The notes beneath the pieces are model-generated. The model was not told where the DNA came from. It saw nothing but the letters and a program-made list of their open reading frames with translations, and searched no databases. This document shows positions 6,839 through 14,947 of a stretch of DNA of 64,000 bases, one piece after another. Made by a program: the position numbers and the translations under genes. The first letter of the stretch is position 1, and the number at the start of each line of letters is the position of its first letter. The DNA lies in NCBI RefSeq assembly GCF_049994905.1, contig NZ_CP188258.1:3286001-3350000 (forward strand), in the 5' to 3' direction. The stretch is from Diaminobutyricibacter sp049994905 (GTDB lineage Bacteria; Actinomycetota; Actinomycetes; Actinomycetales; Microbacteriaceae).

Positions 6839-9370
6839 CTACCTGAGTGGCGCGCCGTGTGGGGTCGATAAGACCCGATCCAGCACCAGCTCAGGGGTGG
6901 GCGCCGGCGCCGCGTGGTGGTGGCGCTCGAGGGCGGCGCCTTCGACGTCGACATTCGGGAGGATGCGGTCCAGCCACTTCGGGAGCCACCAGGCCGAGCG
7001 GCCCAGCAGGTGCATGAGCGCTGGCATGAGCAGCATGCGCACGACGAACGCGTCCACGAGTACGCCGAAGGCGAGGCCGAAGCCGATCGAGCGGATCATG
7101 GTGGAGTCGCTGAAGATGAAGCCGCCGAACACCGAGATCATGATCAGGCCCGCCGCGATCACGACCGACCGGCCGGCGCGGAAGCCCTTCGCGACCGCGA
7201 GGCGCGCCGGGGCGCCGTGGACGTAGGCCTCCCGCATCCCGGAGGCCAGGAAGAGCTGGTAGTCCATCGCGAGCCCGAACAGGATCCCCACCAGGATCAC
7301 CGGCAGGAAGCTCAGGATCGGCCCGGTGTGGATGCCGAGCTGCTCGGCTCCCCAGCCCCACTGGAACAGCGCCGTGATCGCGCCGTAGGTGGCGAAGAGC
7401 GACAGGATGAAGCCGCCCGTCGCGATCAGCGGCACCAGGATCGACCGGAACACCAGGATCATGATGAGAAGCGACAGGCCTACCACAACCGTGAGGTAGA
7501 GCGGGAGGACGGCCGCCAGGTTCGCGGAGATGTCCTGGTTGATCGCGGTCTGGCCGGAGACTCCCAGCGTGTATTTCCCGTCGACAGCGTCGAGGCCGCG
7601 CAGTGCGGTCACCAGGTTCTCGGTCGAGACGCTGTTCGGGCCCTCCTTTGGAACGACTTGGAACGCGAACAGGGTGCGGTCGCCGGAGACGGCGATCGGT
7701 GCGACGGCGACGACGTCCTTCTGGTCGGCGAGCGTGCGGGCGATGTCGAGCTGCGCGCCGGTCACGTCGTCCTTCGCGACACCGTGCTCGGCGGTCGCCG
7801 TCACGAGCAGCGGGCCGGTCGCGCCGGCGCCGAACGCCTTCTCGGTCGTCGTGAACGCCTCGTACGTGGTCGAGCCGACCGGCTCGGAGGAGCCGTCGGG
7901 CAGGCCCACGCGCATCGACAGCGCCGGGATGGCCACGATCAGCAGGGCCACCACGGCGCCGACCGCGGTGAGGACCGCACGCCACGTCTTCATCGGCTTG
8001 GCCTTGGTGTCGTCGTGGTGCACCTGGCCCACGGTGGCGCGGGCGCGGCGGCTCAGCACGCGGAGGCCGAGCAGGCCGAGGAGCGCGGGCGTGAGGGTGA
8101 CGGCGATGAGCACGGCGAGGATGACCGCGATCGCGCCGACCGTTCCCATCAGGCCCAGGAATGGCACGCCGGTGACGTTGAGCGCGAGCAGGGCGACGAC
8201 GACCGTCGTGCCCGCGAAGACGACCGCGTTGCCGGAGGTGCCGTTCGCGAGCCCGATGGACTCCTGCGGCTCGGCGCCCTCCAGGAGCTGCTTGCGGTGC
8301 CGGTTGATGATGAACAGGGAGTAGTCGATGCCGACCGCGAGGCCCAGCATGATCGCGAGCACCGGCGTGACGGAAGCCATGTCGACCACGCCAGAGAAAG
8401 CCAGCGAGCCGAGTGCGGCCACGGCGACGCCGAACAGGGCGGTGACGAGCGGCAGGGCCGCGGCGATAACGGAGCCGAGCACGACGAGCAGGACGATCGC
8501 GGCGAACACCACGCCGAGCGCCTCACCGACGCCGACGATCTGTGGAACGCCCTGGGCGATGTCGGTCGAGAACGACACGGTGACGCCGCCCACGGGCGTG
8601 GCCTGGAAGTGGTGGATGACGGCCTGCTTGGATGCTTCCGACAGCTGCAGTCGCGGCTTGGTGAAGGCGACGTTCACCAGCGCGGTGGAGCCGTCGGAGG
8701 AGACGAGGCGGATGCCGTCGGAGAGCTTCAGCAGCTCGGCGCCCTGGTCGAGCTGCTTCTGCTGCGCGGTGAGCTGCGCCTGCTGGGTCGCTAGCTGGGC
8801 GAGGCCGTTGTCGATCGTCTTCTGCTGCGCGGCGAATTGCGCCGGGGCCGCTGCGGCCTGCGCGGCGGGAATGCTCCCCTGCGGCGCGTTCGCGAGTTGC
8901 GCCTTCGCGGCGTCGAGCTGCGCCTGGCCGGCGGTCAGCTTGGCCTTCGCCGCGTCGAGCTGGGTCTGCCCGTCGGTGAGCTGCGCCAGACCGGCGGTGA
9001 GCTGGGTCTGCCGCTGCGCACGCTCGGCCTCGGTGGCGAACGGGTCGTTCACGCCGGAGACGTCGGGCAGGTGCGTGCCGTCCGCGACGAGTGCGCTGAT
9101 CTCCTTCTTCTGCGTGGCGGTCAGGGCGGAGCCATCGTTCGTGCGGAAGACGACCGTGCCCGACGCGCCAGCGTAGTCGGGCAGCTTGGCAGAGAGCTCG
9201 TCGACGACCGCTCCGGCTGCCGTGCCCGGGATGTCGAACGACGACGTGAGGCCCTTGAAGCCCACGATGAAGCCGACCACGACGATGCCGAGCACCGCCA
9301 GCCAGGCCACGATGACCGTCCAGGCGCGGCGCGCGGAGAACTTTCCGAGGCGGTAGAGCAGTTCGGCCAT
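6839..9370 (-). CDS. MMPL/RND-family membrane exporter
   Basis: An 843-residue MMPL-type transporter. It begins MAELLYRLGKFSARRAWTV followed by a first membrane helix, a large outside loop with Gln/Ala-rich coiled-coil heptads (TDGQTQLDAAKAKLTAGQ) around residues 110-200, a cluster of about five helices including the GIDYSLFIINRHR motif, a second loop and a second cluster with AMDYQLFLASGMRE. Such proteins export lipids or drugs using the proton gradient. The ATG at 9370 has AAGGGA upstream; a longer frame exists but adds no membrane signal. It is divergent from a TetR gene, which probably represses it. The substrate is unknown. Confidence 0.92.
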   Translation of the reverse strand: MAELLYRLGKFSARRAWTVIVAWLAVLGIVVVGFIVGFKGLTSSFDIPGTAAGAVVDELSAKLPDYAGASGTVVFRTNDGSALTATQKKEISALVADGTHLPDVSGVNDPFATEAERAQRQTQLTAGLAQLTDGQTQLDAAKAKLTAGQAQLDAAKAQLANAPQGSIPAAQAAAAPAQFAAQQKTIDNGLAQLATQQAQLTAQQKQLDQGAELLKLSDGIRLVSSDGSTALVNVAFTKPRLQLSEASKQAVIHHFQATPVGGVTVSFSTDIAQGVPQIVGVGEALGVVFAAIVLLVVLGSVIAAALPLVTALFGVAVAALGSLAFSGVVDMASVTPVLAIMLGLAVGIDYSLFIINRHRKQLLEGAEPQESIGLANGTSGNAVVFAGTTVVVALLALNVTGVPFLGLMGTVGAIAVILAVLIAVTLTPALLGLLGLRVLSRRARATVGQVHHDDTKAKPMKTWRAVLTAVGAVVALLIVAIPALSMRVGLPDGSSEPVGSTTYEAFTTTEKAFGAGATGPLLVTATAEHGVAKDDVTGAQLDIARTLADQKDVVAVAPIAVSGDRTLFAFQVVPKEGPNSVSTENLVTALRGLDAVDGKYTLGVSGQTAINQDISANLAAVLPLYLTVVVGLSLLIMILVFRSILVPLIATGGFILSLFATYGAITALFQWGWGAEQLGIHTGPILSFLPVILVGILFGLAMDYQLFLASGMREAYVHGAPARLAVAKGFRAGRSVVIAAGLIMISVFGGFIFSDSTMIRSIGFGLAFGVLVDAFVVRMLLMPALMHLLGRSAWWLPKWLDRILPNVDVEGAALERHHHAAPAPTPELVLDRVLSTPHGAPLR

Positions 9371-9405
9371 GACGGTCCCTTCGATGATCCGTAAAAGATA
9401 ATACG

Positions 9406-9437
9406 CAACGGTCCGTCTCGTTGAATGTAGATATGCT
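9406..9437 (+). promoter_or_regulatory. TetR operator and promoter between MMPL and tetR
   Basis: CAACG (9406-9410) and CGTTG (9419-9423) are inverted repeats enclosing a near-palindromic ACGGTCCGT, placed in the short divergent gap. TATGCT at 9432-9437 lies seven nt before the tetR ATG, so tetR is probably leaderless and the operator overlaps its -35 region. Confidence 0.55.
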
Positions 9438-9444
9438 GTGAGCC

Positions 9445-10023
9445 ATGTCCGAAGGCCGAAGGGGCGCAGCCCGCAGCGAGACGGCAAGGCTCGCGATCCT
9501 GGAGGCGACGGCAGCGCTCTTCGCCGAGCGCGGCTACGACCACCTCAGCATCGAGGGCATCGCGACGCGCGCCGGCGTCGGCAAGCAGACCGTCTACCGC
9601 TGGTGGCCAGGCAAGAGCGCGCTCATCGCCGAATGCCTCCTCGAAGGGATGCTGCTGCCCGAGCGGTTCGCCATGCCCGACACCGGGGACCTCCGGGCCG
9701 ACGTCGTGGCCTGGCTGACCGAGGTGGAAGCCGTGCTCGAGAGCCCCACGGGAGAGGGACTGTTCCGCTCGCTGATCGCCGCGGCCTCCGAGAACGTTGA
9801 CGTGGCGCGTCGCCTGCGCGAGTCGCTGGCGGATCCTCGCCTGTTCCTGCCCCGGCTGCTGGCGGCGCGCGACTCCGGCGAGGTACGGGCCGACCTTCCG
9901 GTGGAGGAGGTCAGCGAAGCGCTCGTCGGCGCCGTGATGCTCCGCGCGCTCGCGCACTCGCCGGCCGACCCCGGCCTCCCCAGGCGGCTCGTCGACCTCA
10001 CCCTCGGCCCCCGCCCCAGCTGA
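9445..10023 (+). CDS. TetR/AcrR-family repressor
   Basis: A 192-residue regulator with a standard N-terminal TetR domain: ARLAILEATAALFAERGYD, then the HTH IEGIATRAGVGKQTVYRWW and GKSALIAE. The C-terminal part (about 60-190) is a ligand-binding helical bundle of the type with TEVEAVLESPTGEGLFRSLI. It is divergent from the MMPL exporter with 74 nt between starts, the classic arrangement for a drug-responsive repressor that controls the pump and itself. The ATG at 9445 follows a -10-like TATGCT by seven nt. The effector is unknown. Confidence 0.93.
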   Translation: MSEGRRGAARSETARLAILEATAALFAERGYDHLSIEGIATRAGVGKQTVYRWWPGKSALIAECLLEGMLLPERFAMPDTGDLRADVVAWLTEVEAVLESPTGEGLFRSLIAAASENVDVARRLRESLADPRLFLPRLLAARDSGEVRADLPVEEVSEALVGAVMLRALAHSPADPGLPRRLVDLTLGPRPS

Positions 10024-10047
10024 CTGCTGGGAGGCAGTTGGGGCGGC

Positions 10048-10330
10048 AAAGCGCATCGGACGCTCGTGGGTGATCGACCAGCTTGAGGTCAACCAGAAGC
10101 CGGCGAGCAGTCGGCCACTGAGCCCAGTGATGGCCCGCCTGCTCATCAGCGCAATGTCCGATGAACTGCTGCATTCTTGGTTGCGATCACGCGAGGTGCG
10201 TGCGGTGGACGTCGCCGCGCATGCAACGTCGACCGATTCCTGCGCGACAACCTCCTATTCGATTCAGACGCGCCCAATGTACGTCTCCACGTGGTCGAAG
10301 ACTTGCCGGGGGGACTGTCAGAAATCCACC
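10048..10330 (+). pseudogene. Decayed second copy of the AbiE-like HTH gene
   Basis: The nucleotide sequence from 10048 closely follows the intact gene at 4211-4864: AKRIGRSWVIDQLEVNQK, SRPLSPVMARLLISAMS, then with internal deletions LHSWLRSREVRAVDVAA and, in another frame, VDRFLRDNLLFDSDAPNVRL. The N-terminal HTH start and about 80 middle codons are missing. The remaining gap up to 10539 has no recognisable gene; only the ribosome binding site of the next gene is clear. Confidence 0.85.
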
Positions 10331-10539
10331 GCTTCACACATCCAAGGCGGTCGCGGCATGATTAGCACGACAACTGTGGCCCCTTGGAATCGAGTCAAAT
10401 GGAGCGGAGAACCGATAGGCGCACTCATTCGCGCCCGCGTCGAGCTGGGCGTAGGCCGGCCACGCCACCCGTCAGCGATCGTTCCGCCGCGAGCAGGGAA
10501 ACGTGCGATTGCTTCCCAGGATCGCGGAGGTGATTACTC

Positions 10540-11982
10540 ATGAGATTTGAACGCTGGGTGGGGGTGATTTTGATTTGCCTAGCGTTGCTCGGCGCGGGCC
10601 TGGTGGGTCTCGTCGCCTTCGTCAGTATCGAGAACCCCACCGCTTGGGAGAACCCGACCACGACGACGATCCTCGGGTTCTGGGAGCTGGCCTACTCGAC
10701 CGCGAGGCCGCCCTTCGGGGTGGTCGTCGCAGCCGCGGGCTTCGCCCTTCTGGTCGCCGCGCTGGTCGCGCTGCTTGGGCGCCGGATCTCCAGGAATGCC
10801 CACGAAAGCGACGATCCTACGCGGAGGCCGTTGGCACCAAAGCTCGTCATTGCTGAATCGCGTGGCGTATACGCAGGACCGGTCACGGTGACAGTGCTGA
10901 TCCCGGCTCACAACGAAGCGGCCTGCATCGCCGAGACGATTGCCTCGCTGCGGTCTCAGTCCCACAAACCGGCGCGGATCATCGTCGTCGCAGACAACTG
11001 CACCGATGACACGGTCCGTATTGCTCAAAGGGCTGGCGTAGATGTGTTCGAGACGGCGGCCAACACAAAGAAGAAGGCCGGTGCCTTGAATCAGGCGCTG
11101 CCGGCCGTGCTTTCAGGTCTGGGTGACAACGACACGGTGATGGTGATGGACGCCGACACGACCTTGCAGCAAGGCTTCCTGGACGCCGCAGTCCGTCGGT
11201 TCACCGACGATCGAACGCTCATGGCGGTCGGAGGTCGCTTCTTCGGGGAAGAAGGAGCAGGTCTTATCGGCCAGTTCCAGCGCAACGAGTACACCCGTTA
11301 CGCGCGCCAGATCTCACGCCGCCGTGGCCGCGTGTTCGTGCTCTCTGGCACGGCCTCGATCTTCCGCTCTCGGGCGTTGCGGACCGTGGCTGCCGAGCGG
11401 GGGCTAGCCATTCCCGGCGTAGCGGGAGAGGTCTATGACACCCTCGCTCTGACCGAGGACAACGAACTCACGCTGGCACTGAAATCGCTGGGCGCCCTGA
11501 TGACCTCTCCCGCAGAGTGCAGCGTCGTGACCGAGTTGATGCAGACCTGGCATGCTCTCTGGGTTCAGCGGCTGCGATGGCAGCGGGGAGCCGTCGACAA
11601 TCTCGGCACTTACGGCATGCGGTCGACTGTGATGCGCTATTGGGCGCAGCAGCTCGGCATCGGCTATGGGGTGGTGGCCATCGCTGCGTACCTCTTGCTG
11701 ATTCTGCTCACCCTTCTCTCGTTCGACGTCTGGGTGTGGTTCCCGTTTTGGATCGTGATAGGTGCGATCTTCGTCCTCGAGAGAGTCGTGACGGTGTGGC
11801 GCGGTGGCTGGCGTGCGCGCCTCCTCGCCGCTGCCCTCTTTCCAGAGCTCGCCTACGCGGTCTTTCTCGACCTCGTCTATGTGAAGGGCATCGTGGACAT
11901 CGCCATGGGCCGCGAGGCCAGTTGGGGGAATGTGACTCAAACACCGTCACCGAAGGTCGCGAGACAAGAGGGGCCGCGATGA
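10540..11982 (+). CDS. Membrane family 2 glycosyltransferase
   Basis: A 480-residue processive-type GT2. Two N-terminal membrane helices (residues 7-27 and 62-85) precede the GT-A domain with TVLIPAHNEAACIAETI, VADNCTDDT, MVMDADTTLQ, the TEDNEL acceptor motif and VQRLRWQRG (QxxRW), all hallmarks of cellulose/hyaluronan-synthase-like enzymes. Two or three helices follow (IGYGVVAIAAYLLLILL, WVWFPFWIVIGAIFVLE). It would polymerise or transfer sugar from a nucleotide sugar at the inner face of the membrane. GGAGGTGA precedes the ATG by seven nt. It overlaps by ATGA a small membrane protein gene. It is island cargo, so the polymer could alter the cell surface. Confidence 0.9.
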   Translation: MRFERWVGVILICLALLGAGLVGLVAFVSIENPTAWENPTTTTILGFWELAYSTARPPFGVVVAAAGFALLVAALVALLGRRISRNAHESDDPTRRPLAPKLVIAESRGVYAGPVTVTVLIPAHNEAACIAETIASLRSQSHKPARIIVVADNCTDDTVRIAQRAGVDVFETAANTKKKAGALNQALPAVLSGLGDNDTVMVMDADTTLQQGFLDAAVRRFTDDRTLMAVGGRFFGEEGAGLIGQFQRNEYTRYARQISRRRGRVFVLSGTASIFRSRALRTVAAERGLAIPGVAGEVYDTLALTEDNELTLALKSLGALMTSPAECSVVTELMQTWHALWVQRLRWQRGAVDNLGTYGMRSTVMRYWAQQLGIGYGVVAIAAYLLLILLTLLSFDVWVWFPFWIVIGAIFVLERVVTVWRGGWRARLLAAALFPELAYAVFLDLVYVKGIVDIAMGREASWGNVTQTPSPKVARQEGPR

Positions 11983-12200
11983 ACGCGCAGGTGCCGGCGG
12001 GGCTAGTGCTACCCGCGGAATTCCTCAGCTCTCCTTACTTCCAGTTCCTGGCGGCTTTCGTCGCCATCAACACCATCATGTATGTCGCGCTGGCCGTCGC
12101 ATCGATGCTGCCGAAAGTCCACCTCGGCATTCGGGTAAGTCGACGAGGCCGCGGCCGCGAGAACCGGAGCATTCATCCCGATGACCACTTCGATCAATGA
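11979..12200 (+). CDS. Small membrane protein coupled to the glycosyltransferase
   Basis: A 73-residue protein with one clear membrane helix (FLAAFVAINTIMYVALAVAS, about residues 23-44) and a basic C-terminal tail (RVSRRGRGREN). Its ATG overlaps the stop of the glycosyltransferase gene (ATGA), so it is translated with it and is likely a subunit or helper. I recall similar short proteins beside such GT2 genes in related actinobacteria but know of no assigned function. The gene lies just inside the right end of the island. Confidence 0.7.
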   Translation: MNAQVPAGLVLPAEFLSSPYFQFLAAFVAINTIMYVALAVASMLPKVHLGIRVSRRGRGRENRSIHPDDHFDQ

Positions 12201-12244
12201 GCAGGTGATAACGCGGTCTCTGAAATGTGCGCGCCGGGTATTGA

Positions 12245-12306
12245 TTCAAAAGGCCCGTAATTCCGCGGATTTTCCAGAAAATTTCGCTCTGGCGCGGGTC
12301 TCGGAG
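12245..12306. repeat. Direct repeat copy 2 (about 60 bp), adjoining attR
   Basis: Its first 30 nt (12245-12274) are identical to 6651-6680, and similarity runs on to the border of attR at 12307. The stretch has no coding role here, since translation in the integrase frame is not supported by any upstream part. It suggests tandem or successive insertions at this tRNA. Confidence 0.8.
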
Positions 12307-12354
12307 GGACTTTTAATCCGCGGGTCTTGGGTTCGAGCCCCACCGGGCCCACCC
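12307..12354. repeat. attR, duplicated 3' half of tRNA-Lys
   Basis: 48 nt matching 1214-1261 with one change (T for G at the first T-stem base). There is no 5' half of a tRNA in front, so this is the far end of the island and not a second tRNA gene. Confidence 0.9.
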
Positions 12355-12377
12355 AGTAATGAGCTGTTGCATGATTA

Positions 12378-13508
12378 TCACCGCGGACGCCACTCCTGGC
12401 CGCCGCCACGATGCCACGCAACGCTCTCCTCTTCGAGGATGTCGACGATTCCGGGTTGAAACCACCACGTCTCGTCCGGGCTCCATCCGGCGATGAGCGA
12501 TGCGGAATCCCCGTCGACGGGCACCGGCAGGCCCGCAGCCTGCAGATAGGCCGCGGTGCTCAAATGCACGCCGTCATAATGCTCCCCCACAGAGGTCCAG
12601 TCGGGAATCACCCACGCGCCGATGCGTCCGGTCGCCCGGTACCAGTCGTGCCGACGCGACGCGGTGAGATTGAGCGGGAAACGACGACATAGCTCTGCCC
12701 AATCGTCCGCAGTGCTGATCTCGTAGACGCGCGCACGCCGGTCGATGCGCACCGGCCGAGCCTGCGCCTCCTCCCACCCCATCGAATCTTCAACGAGATG
12801 CAGGCCAAGCGGCCCGGCAGCTCCAACACTTCGGGTCGTAGTGAACGAAGCCAGAGGCACGAGCGGAGTGGACCACCACGAGCCGGAGAAGCTCGCTTTC
12901 GGGTCAGACGGGCGGTCACGACGAGCTTGCTGCTCCTCGGCCACCGCCTCCGCACGAAAGGCGCGAATGTCCGGTCGCACAACTCGTGGAGCGTCGTGCA
13001 GGCCGAAGTCGAAGTCGACAACCCATTGATCGGACCGATCAATCGGAGCATCCCACCACTCCGTTCCCGGTCGGCTCACCAGGACCTCAGCGGCCCGCTG
13101 CAGGGCCGGCTGCAGGATCGGGAGGGCGCACAGGAAGTCTTCGCCGTCGGGCTCCTGCCAGTATCGGGCTGAGCTCACGGTCTCCTCGAGCACGTCGGAC
13201 GGACTGATGAGTTCTGCGAGGATCGGCGCGTCCAGGAGTGCTGCAACCAAGTCATTCGCGCTCTCGATGCGCGGGATCTCCGGTTCGGGAAACCTGGCCG
13301 AATCACCGGTCGCACCCTGCGCGCTGGCTTCGAACCGGAGGTATGCCCGACCAGCGCCTAAGGATGGATCGAGTTCAGCGGAAAGTTCCATGACCGCGTT
13401 GAGGAGCGTCGCCTCGAGTTTCTGGTCGCCACTCGAGGCGGCCGCTACAAATAGTGACGCCCTTCGCCCGCGCGGTCCCCTCAGCAAAGCATCGGCATCC
13501 ATCGTCAC
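12378..13508 (-). CDS. Hypothetical protein, Trp-rich, DETWW motif
   Basis: A 376-residue soluble protein with no signal peptide. Notable stretches are SLFVAAASSGDQKLEATLLNA near the N-terminus, WWDAPIDRSDQWVVDFDFGL in the middle, DWAELCRRFPLNLTASRRHD and WTSVGEHYDGVHLSTAAYL in the last third, and SPDETWWFQPGIV at the end. The C-terminal region resembles the immunity-like or DUF4913-like proteins often seen at island borders, but I cannot name a family. Some similarity in the DETW area links it to the protein at 2758-3606. It stands just outside attR. ATG at 13508 or 13502 may start translation. Confidence 0.7.
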   Translation of the reverse strand: MTMDADALLRGPRGRRASLFVAAASSGDQKLEATLLNAVMELSAELDPSLGAGRAYLRFEASAQGATGDSARFPEPEIPRIESANDLVAALLDAPILAELISPSDVLEETVSSARYWQEPDGEDFLCALPILQPALQRAAEVLVSRPGTEWWDAPIDRSDQWVVDFDFGLHDAPRVVRPDIRAFRAEAVAEEQQARRDRPSDPKASFSGSWWSTPLVPLASFTTTRSVGAAGPLGLHLVEDSMGWEEAQARPVRIDRRARVYEISTADDWAELCRRFPLNLTASRRHDWYRATGRIGAWVIPDWTSVGEHYDGVHLSTAAYLQAAGLPVPVDGDSASLIAGWSPDETWWFQPGIVDILEEESVAWHRGGGQEWRPR

Positions 13509-13556
13509 GGGCTCACCCTACCCGGCCGAATCAGTTCCCTCGATGAAGGTCACGCG

Positions 13557-14825
13557 CTAGGCGACCGGGCCGCGCGCGAGGGTGACTGCGGCGGTGTGGG
13601 AAGCGCCCGATGAGTCAGTCCAGGTGAGGTTGACGTGTTGCCCCGGTGCGAGACCACCGAGCGCGGCCGTGAGGTCCTGCGCTGAGGCGATCGTGCTTCC
13701 GTTCACCGCAGTGATCGTGTCGCCCGCGGTCAGTCCAGCCGTTGCGGCCGGGGTGCCGTCGATGACTCCGGCGATGGTCGCGCCGGAGGGCCCCGTGGCA
13801 TCGCTCGACGACGCGATCTGGACGCCGAGGAAGGCCGGATAGCCGATGGTCACGGTGGACGAAGCGTGGCCTGCTGTGATCTCTCCGGCGATGCTGAGCG
13901 CGCTCTCGATCGGGATCGCGTAGCCGGCGACCGTCGATCCACCCTCCTGGGCGGCGCTGTCGATACCGATGACCTCATCGGCGGAGTTGAAGAGGGGACC
14001 GCCGGAGTCGCCCGCCTGGATGTCGGCATCGGTCTCGATGAGACCGTTCAGCGTCTCTGAGGCAGTGGTCTGCTCGGCCTGGGTCGTGATGGTCTGATCG
14101 AGCGCCGTCACCGTCCCGGGAGAAGCGGAAGGGGTACCGCCCGTGCCACCGGCGTTGCCGACACCCGTGACGGCGTCGCCGACGGCCACATCCGACGACG
14201 TGTCGAGGTGGGCTGTGCTGAGGCCCGAGGCATTGCTCAGTTGCAGGACCGCGATGTCATCGGTGGCATCCGTGCCCACCACGGTGGCCGTGTATTGGGC
14301 GCCGGTCGATACGACGGTGACACTGATGCTGGTCGCGCCCTCGACCACATGGTTGTTCGTGAGGATCTCGCCATTCGAGCTCAGCACCAACCCGGTGCCT
14401 GCGCTCTCCGCCTGGTCGTAGGTGAGCTCTGAAGTGATGTCGACGACGCCGACCTCCTGCGCGGCAGTCGCACTTGCAAGACCGGAGGATCCTGCGGAGC
14501 CGGAGGAGGAGCCGCTGCCGCCGTAACCGTACCCGCCGTAACCGTAGCCGCCGCCGTAACCGTAACTGTTGCCGTAGCCATAGCCGAGGGCGTTGTGGAT
14601 GTCGCCGGACACGCGCGACGTCGACGCCGCAAACGCGGAGCTGGAAGTGGAGGCCGTAGCGGCTGACCCGACCGCGGAGCCGACGACGACTGTTGCGACG
14701 GCCGCCATCGACAGAATGGCAACGCGCCGACGCCGACCGCGCCGGACACCGGCACGTGCCCGGCCGGGCTCCCCGTCACTCTGATCGATCCCAGTACGTG
14801 CAAACGCCCCATCAACGGTATCCAT
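13557..14825 (-). CDS. Secreted HtrA/DegP-like serine protease with PDZ domain
   Basis: A 422-residue trypsin-like protease. After a basic start, a membrane anchor or signal segment (VAILSMAAVATVVVGSAVGS, residues 35-54) places it outside the cytoplasm. Residues 81-103 are a Gly/Tyr-rich low-complexity linker (GYGYG repeats). The protease domain shows the triad His in ILTNNHVVEG, Asp in TDDIAVLQL and Ser in QAGDSGGPLF; a PDZ domain follows (LGVQIASS, VIDGTPAATAGLTAGDTI). The ATG at 14825 is chosen because AGAGGA lies nine nt upstream, though ATGs at 14861 and 14849 are possible. HtrA proteins degrade misfolded exported proteins. The adjacent two-component genes, on the same strand, may regulate it. 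Confidence 0.9.
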   Translation of the reverse strand: MDTVDGAFARTGIDQSDGEPGRARAGVRRGRRRRVAILSMAAVATVVVGSAVGSAATASTSSSAFAASTSRVSGDIHNALGYGYGNSYGYGGGYGYGGYGYGGSGSSSGSAGSSGLASATAAQEVGVVDITSELTYDQAESAGTGLVLSSNGEILTNNHVVEGATSISVTVVSTGAQYTATVVGTDATDDIAVLQLSNASGLSTAHLDTSSDVAVGDAVTGVGNAGGTGGTPSASPGTVTALDQTITTQAEQTTASETLNGLIETDADIQAGDSGGPLFNSADEVIGIDSAAQEGGSTVAGYAIPIESALSIAGEITAGHASSTVTIGYPAFLGVQIASSSDATGPSGATIAGVIDGTPAATAGLTAGDTITAVNGSTIASAQDLTAALGGLAPGQHVNLTWTDSSGASHTAAVTLARGPVA

Positions 14826-14947
14826 GGCTCTTCGTCCTCTCAGCTTCATGCTTGGAGCCACAGCACACCCCAGGTAAATGAGAAGTTGTCATGGGCGGCA
14901 TATGTCCGCACTGTGAAAAACCCAGAGACCGCCGAGAAGCAGCGTGA

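Larger units (their letters stand above)
1214..12354. mobile_element. Genomic island integrated in tRNA-Lys, about 11.1 kb
   Basis: The segment is flanked by the 48-bp att repeats and breaks the regular coding style of the surroundings: AT-richer patches (around 2040-2340, 4150-4220, 5690-5760), long gaps, IS and integrase relics, and toxin-antitoxin type genes. The only recombinase sequence seen is a fragment at 6644-6802, so the element is probably no longer able to move by itself. Cargo includes an MMPL exporter with TetR, an HTH/nucleotidyltransferase pair and a family 2 glycosyltransferase. It may be a composite of two successive insertions, because a second repeat pair (6651 and 12245) lies within it. 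Confidence 0.85.

Noticed and set aside
6914..8794. Open plus-strand frame of 626 codons opposite the MMPL gene
   Set aside because: It has His/Arg/Asp/Glu-rich low-complexity sequence and no domain; the MMPL protein on the other strand is unmistakable.
12307..12354. Possible second tRNA-Lys
   Set aside because: Only the 3' half from the anticodon arm is present, with a changed T stem and no D arm or acceptor 5' strand; it is attR.
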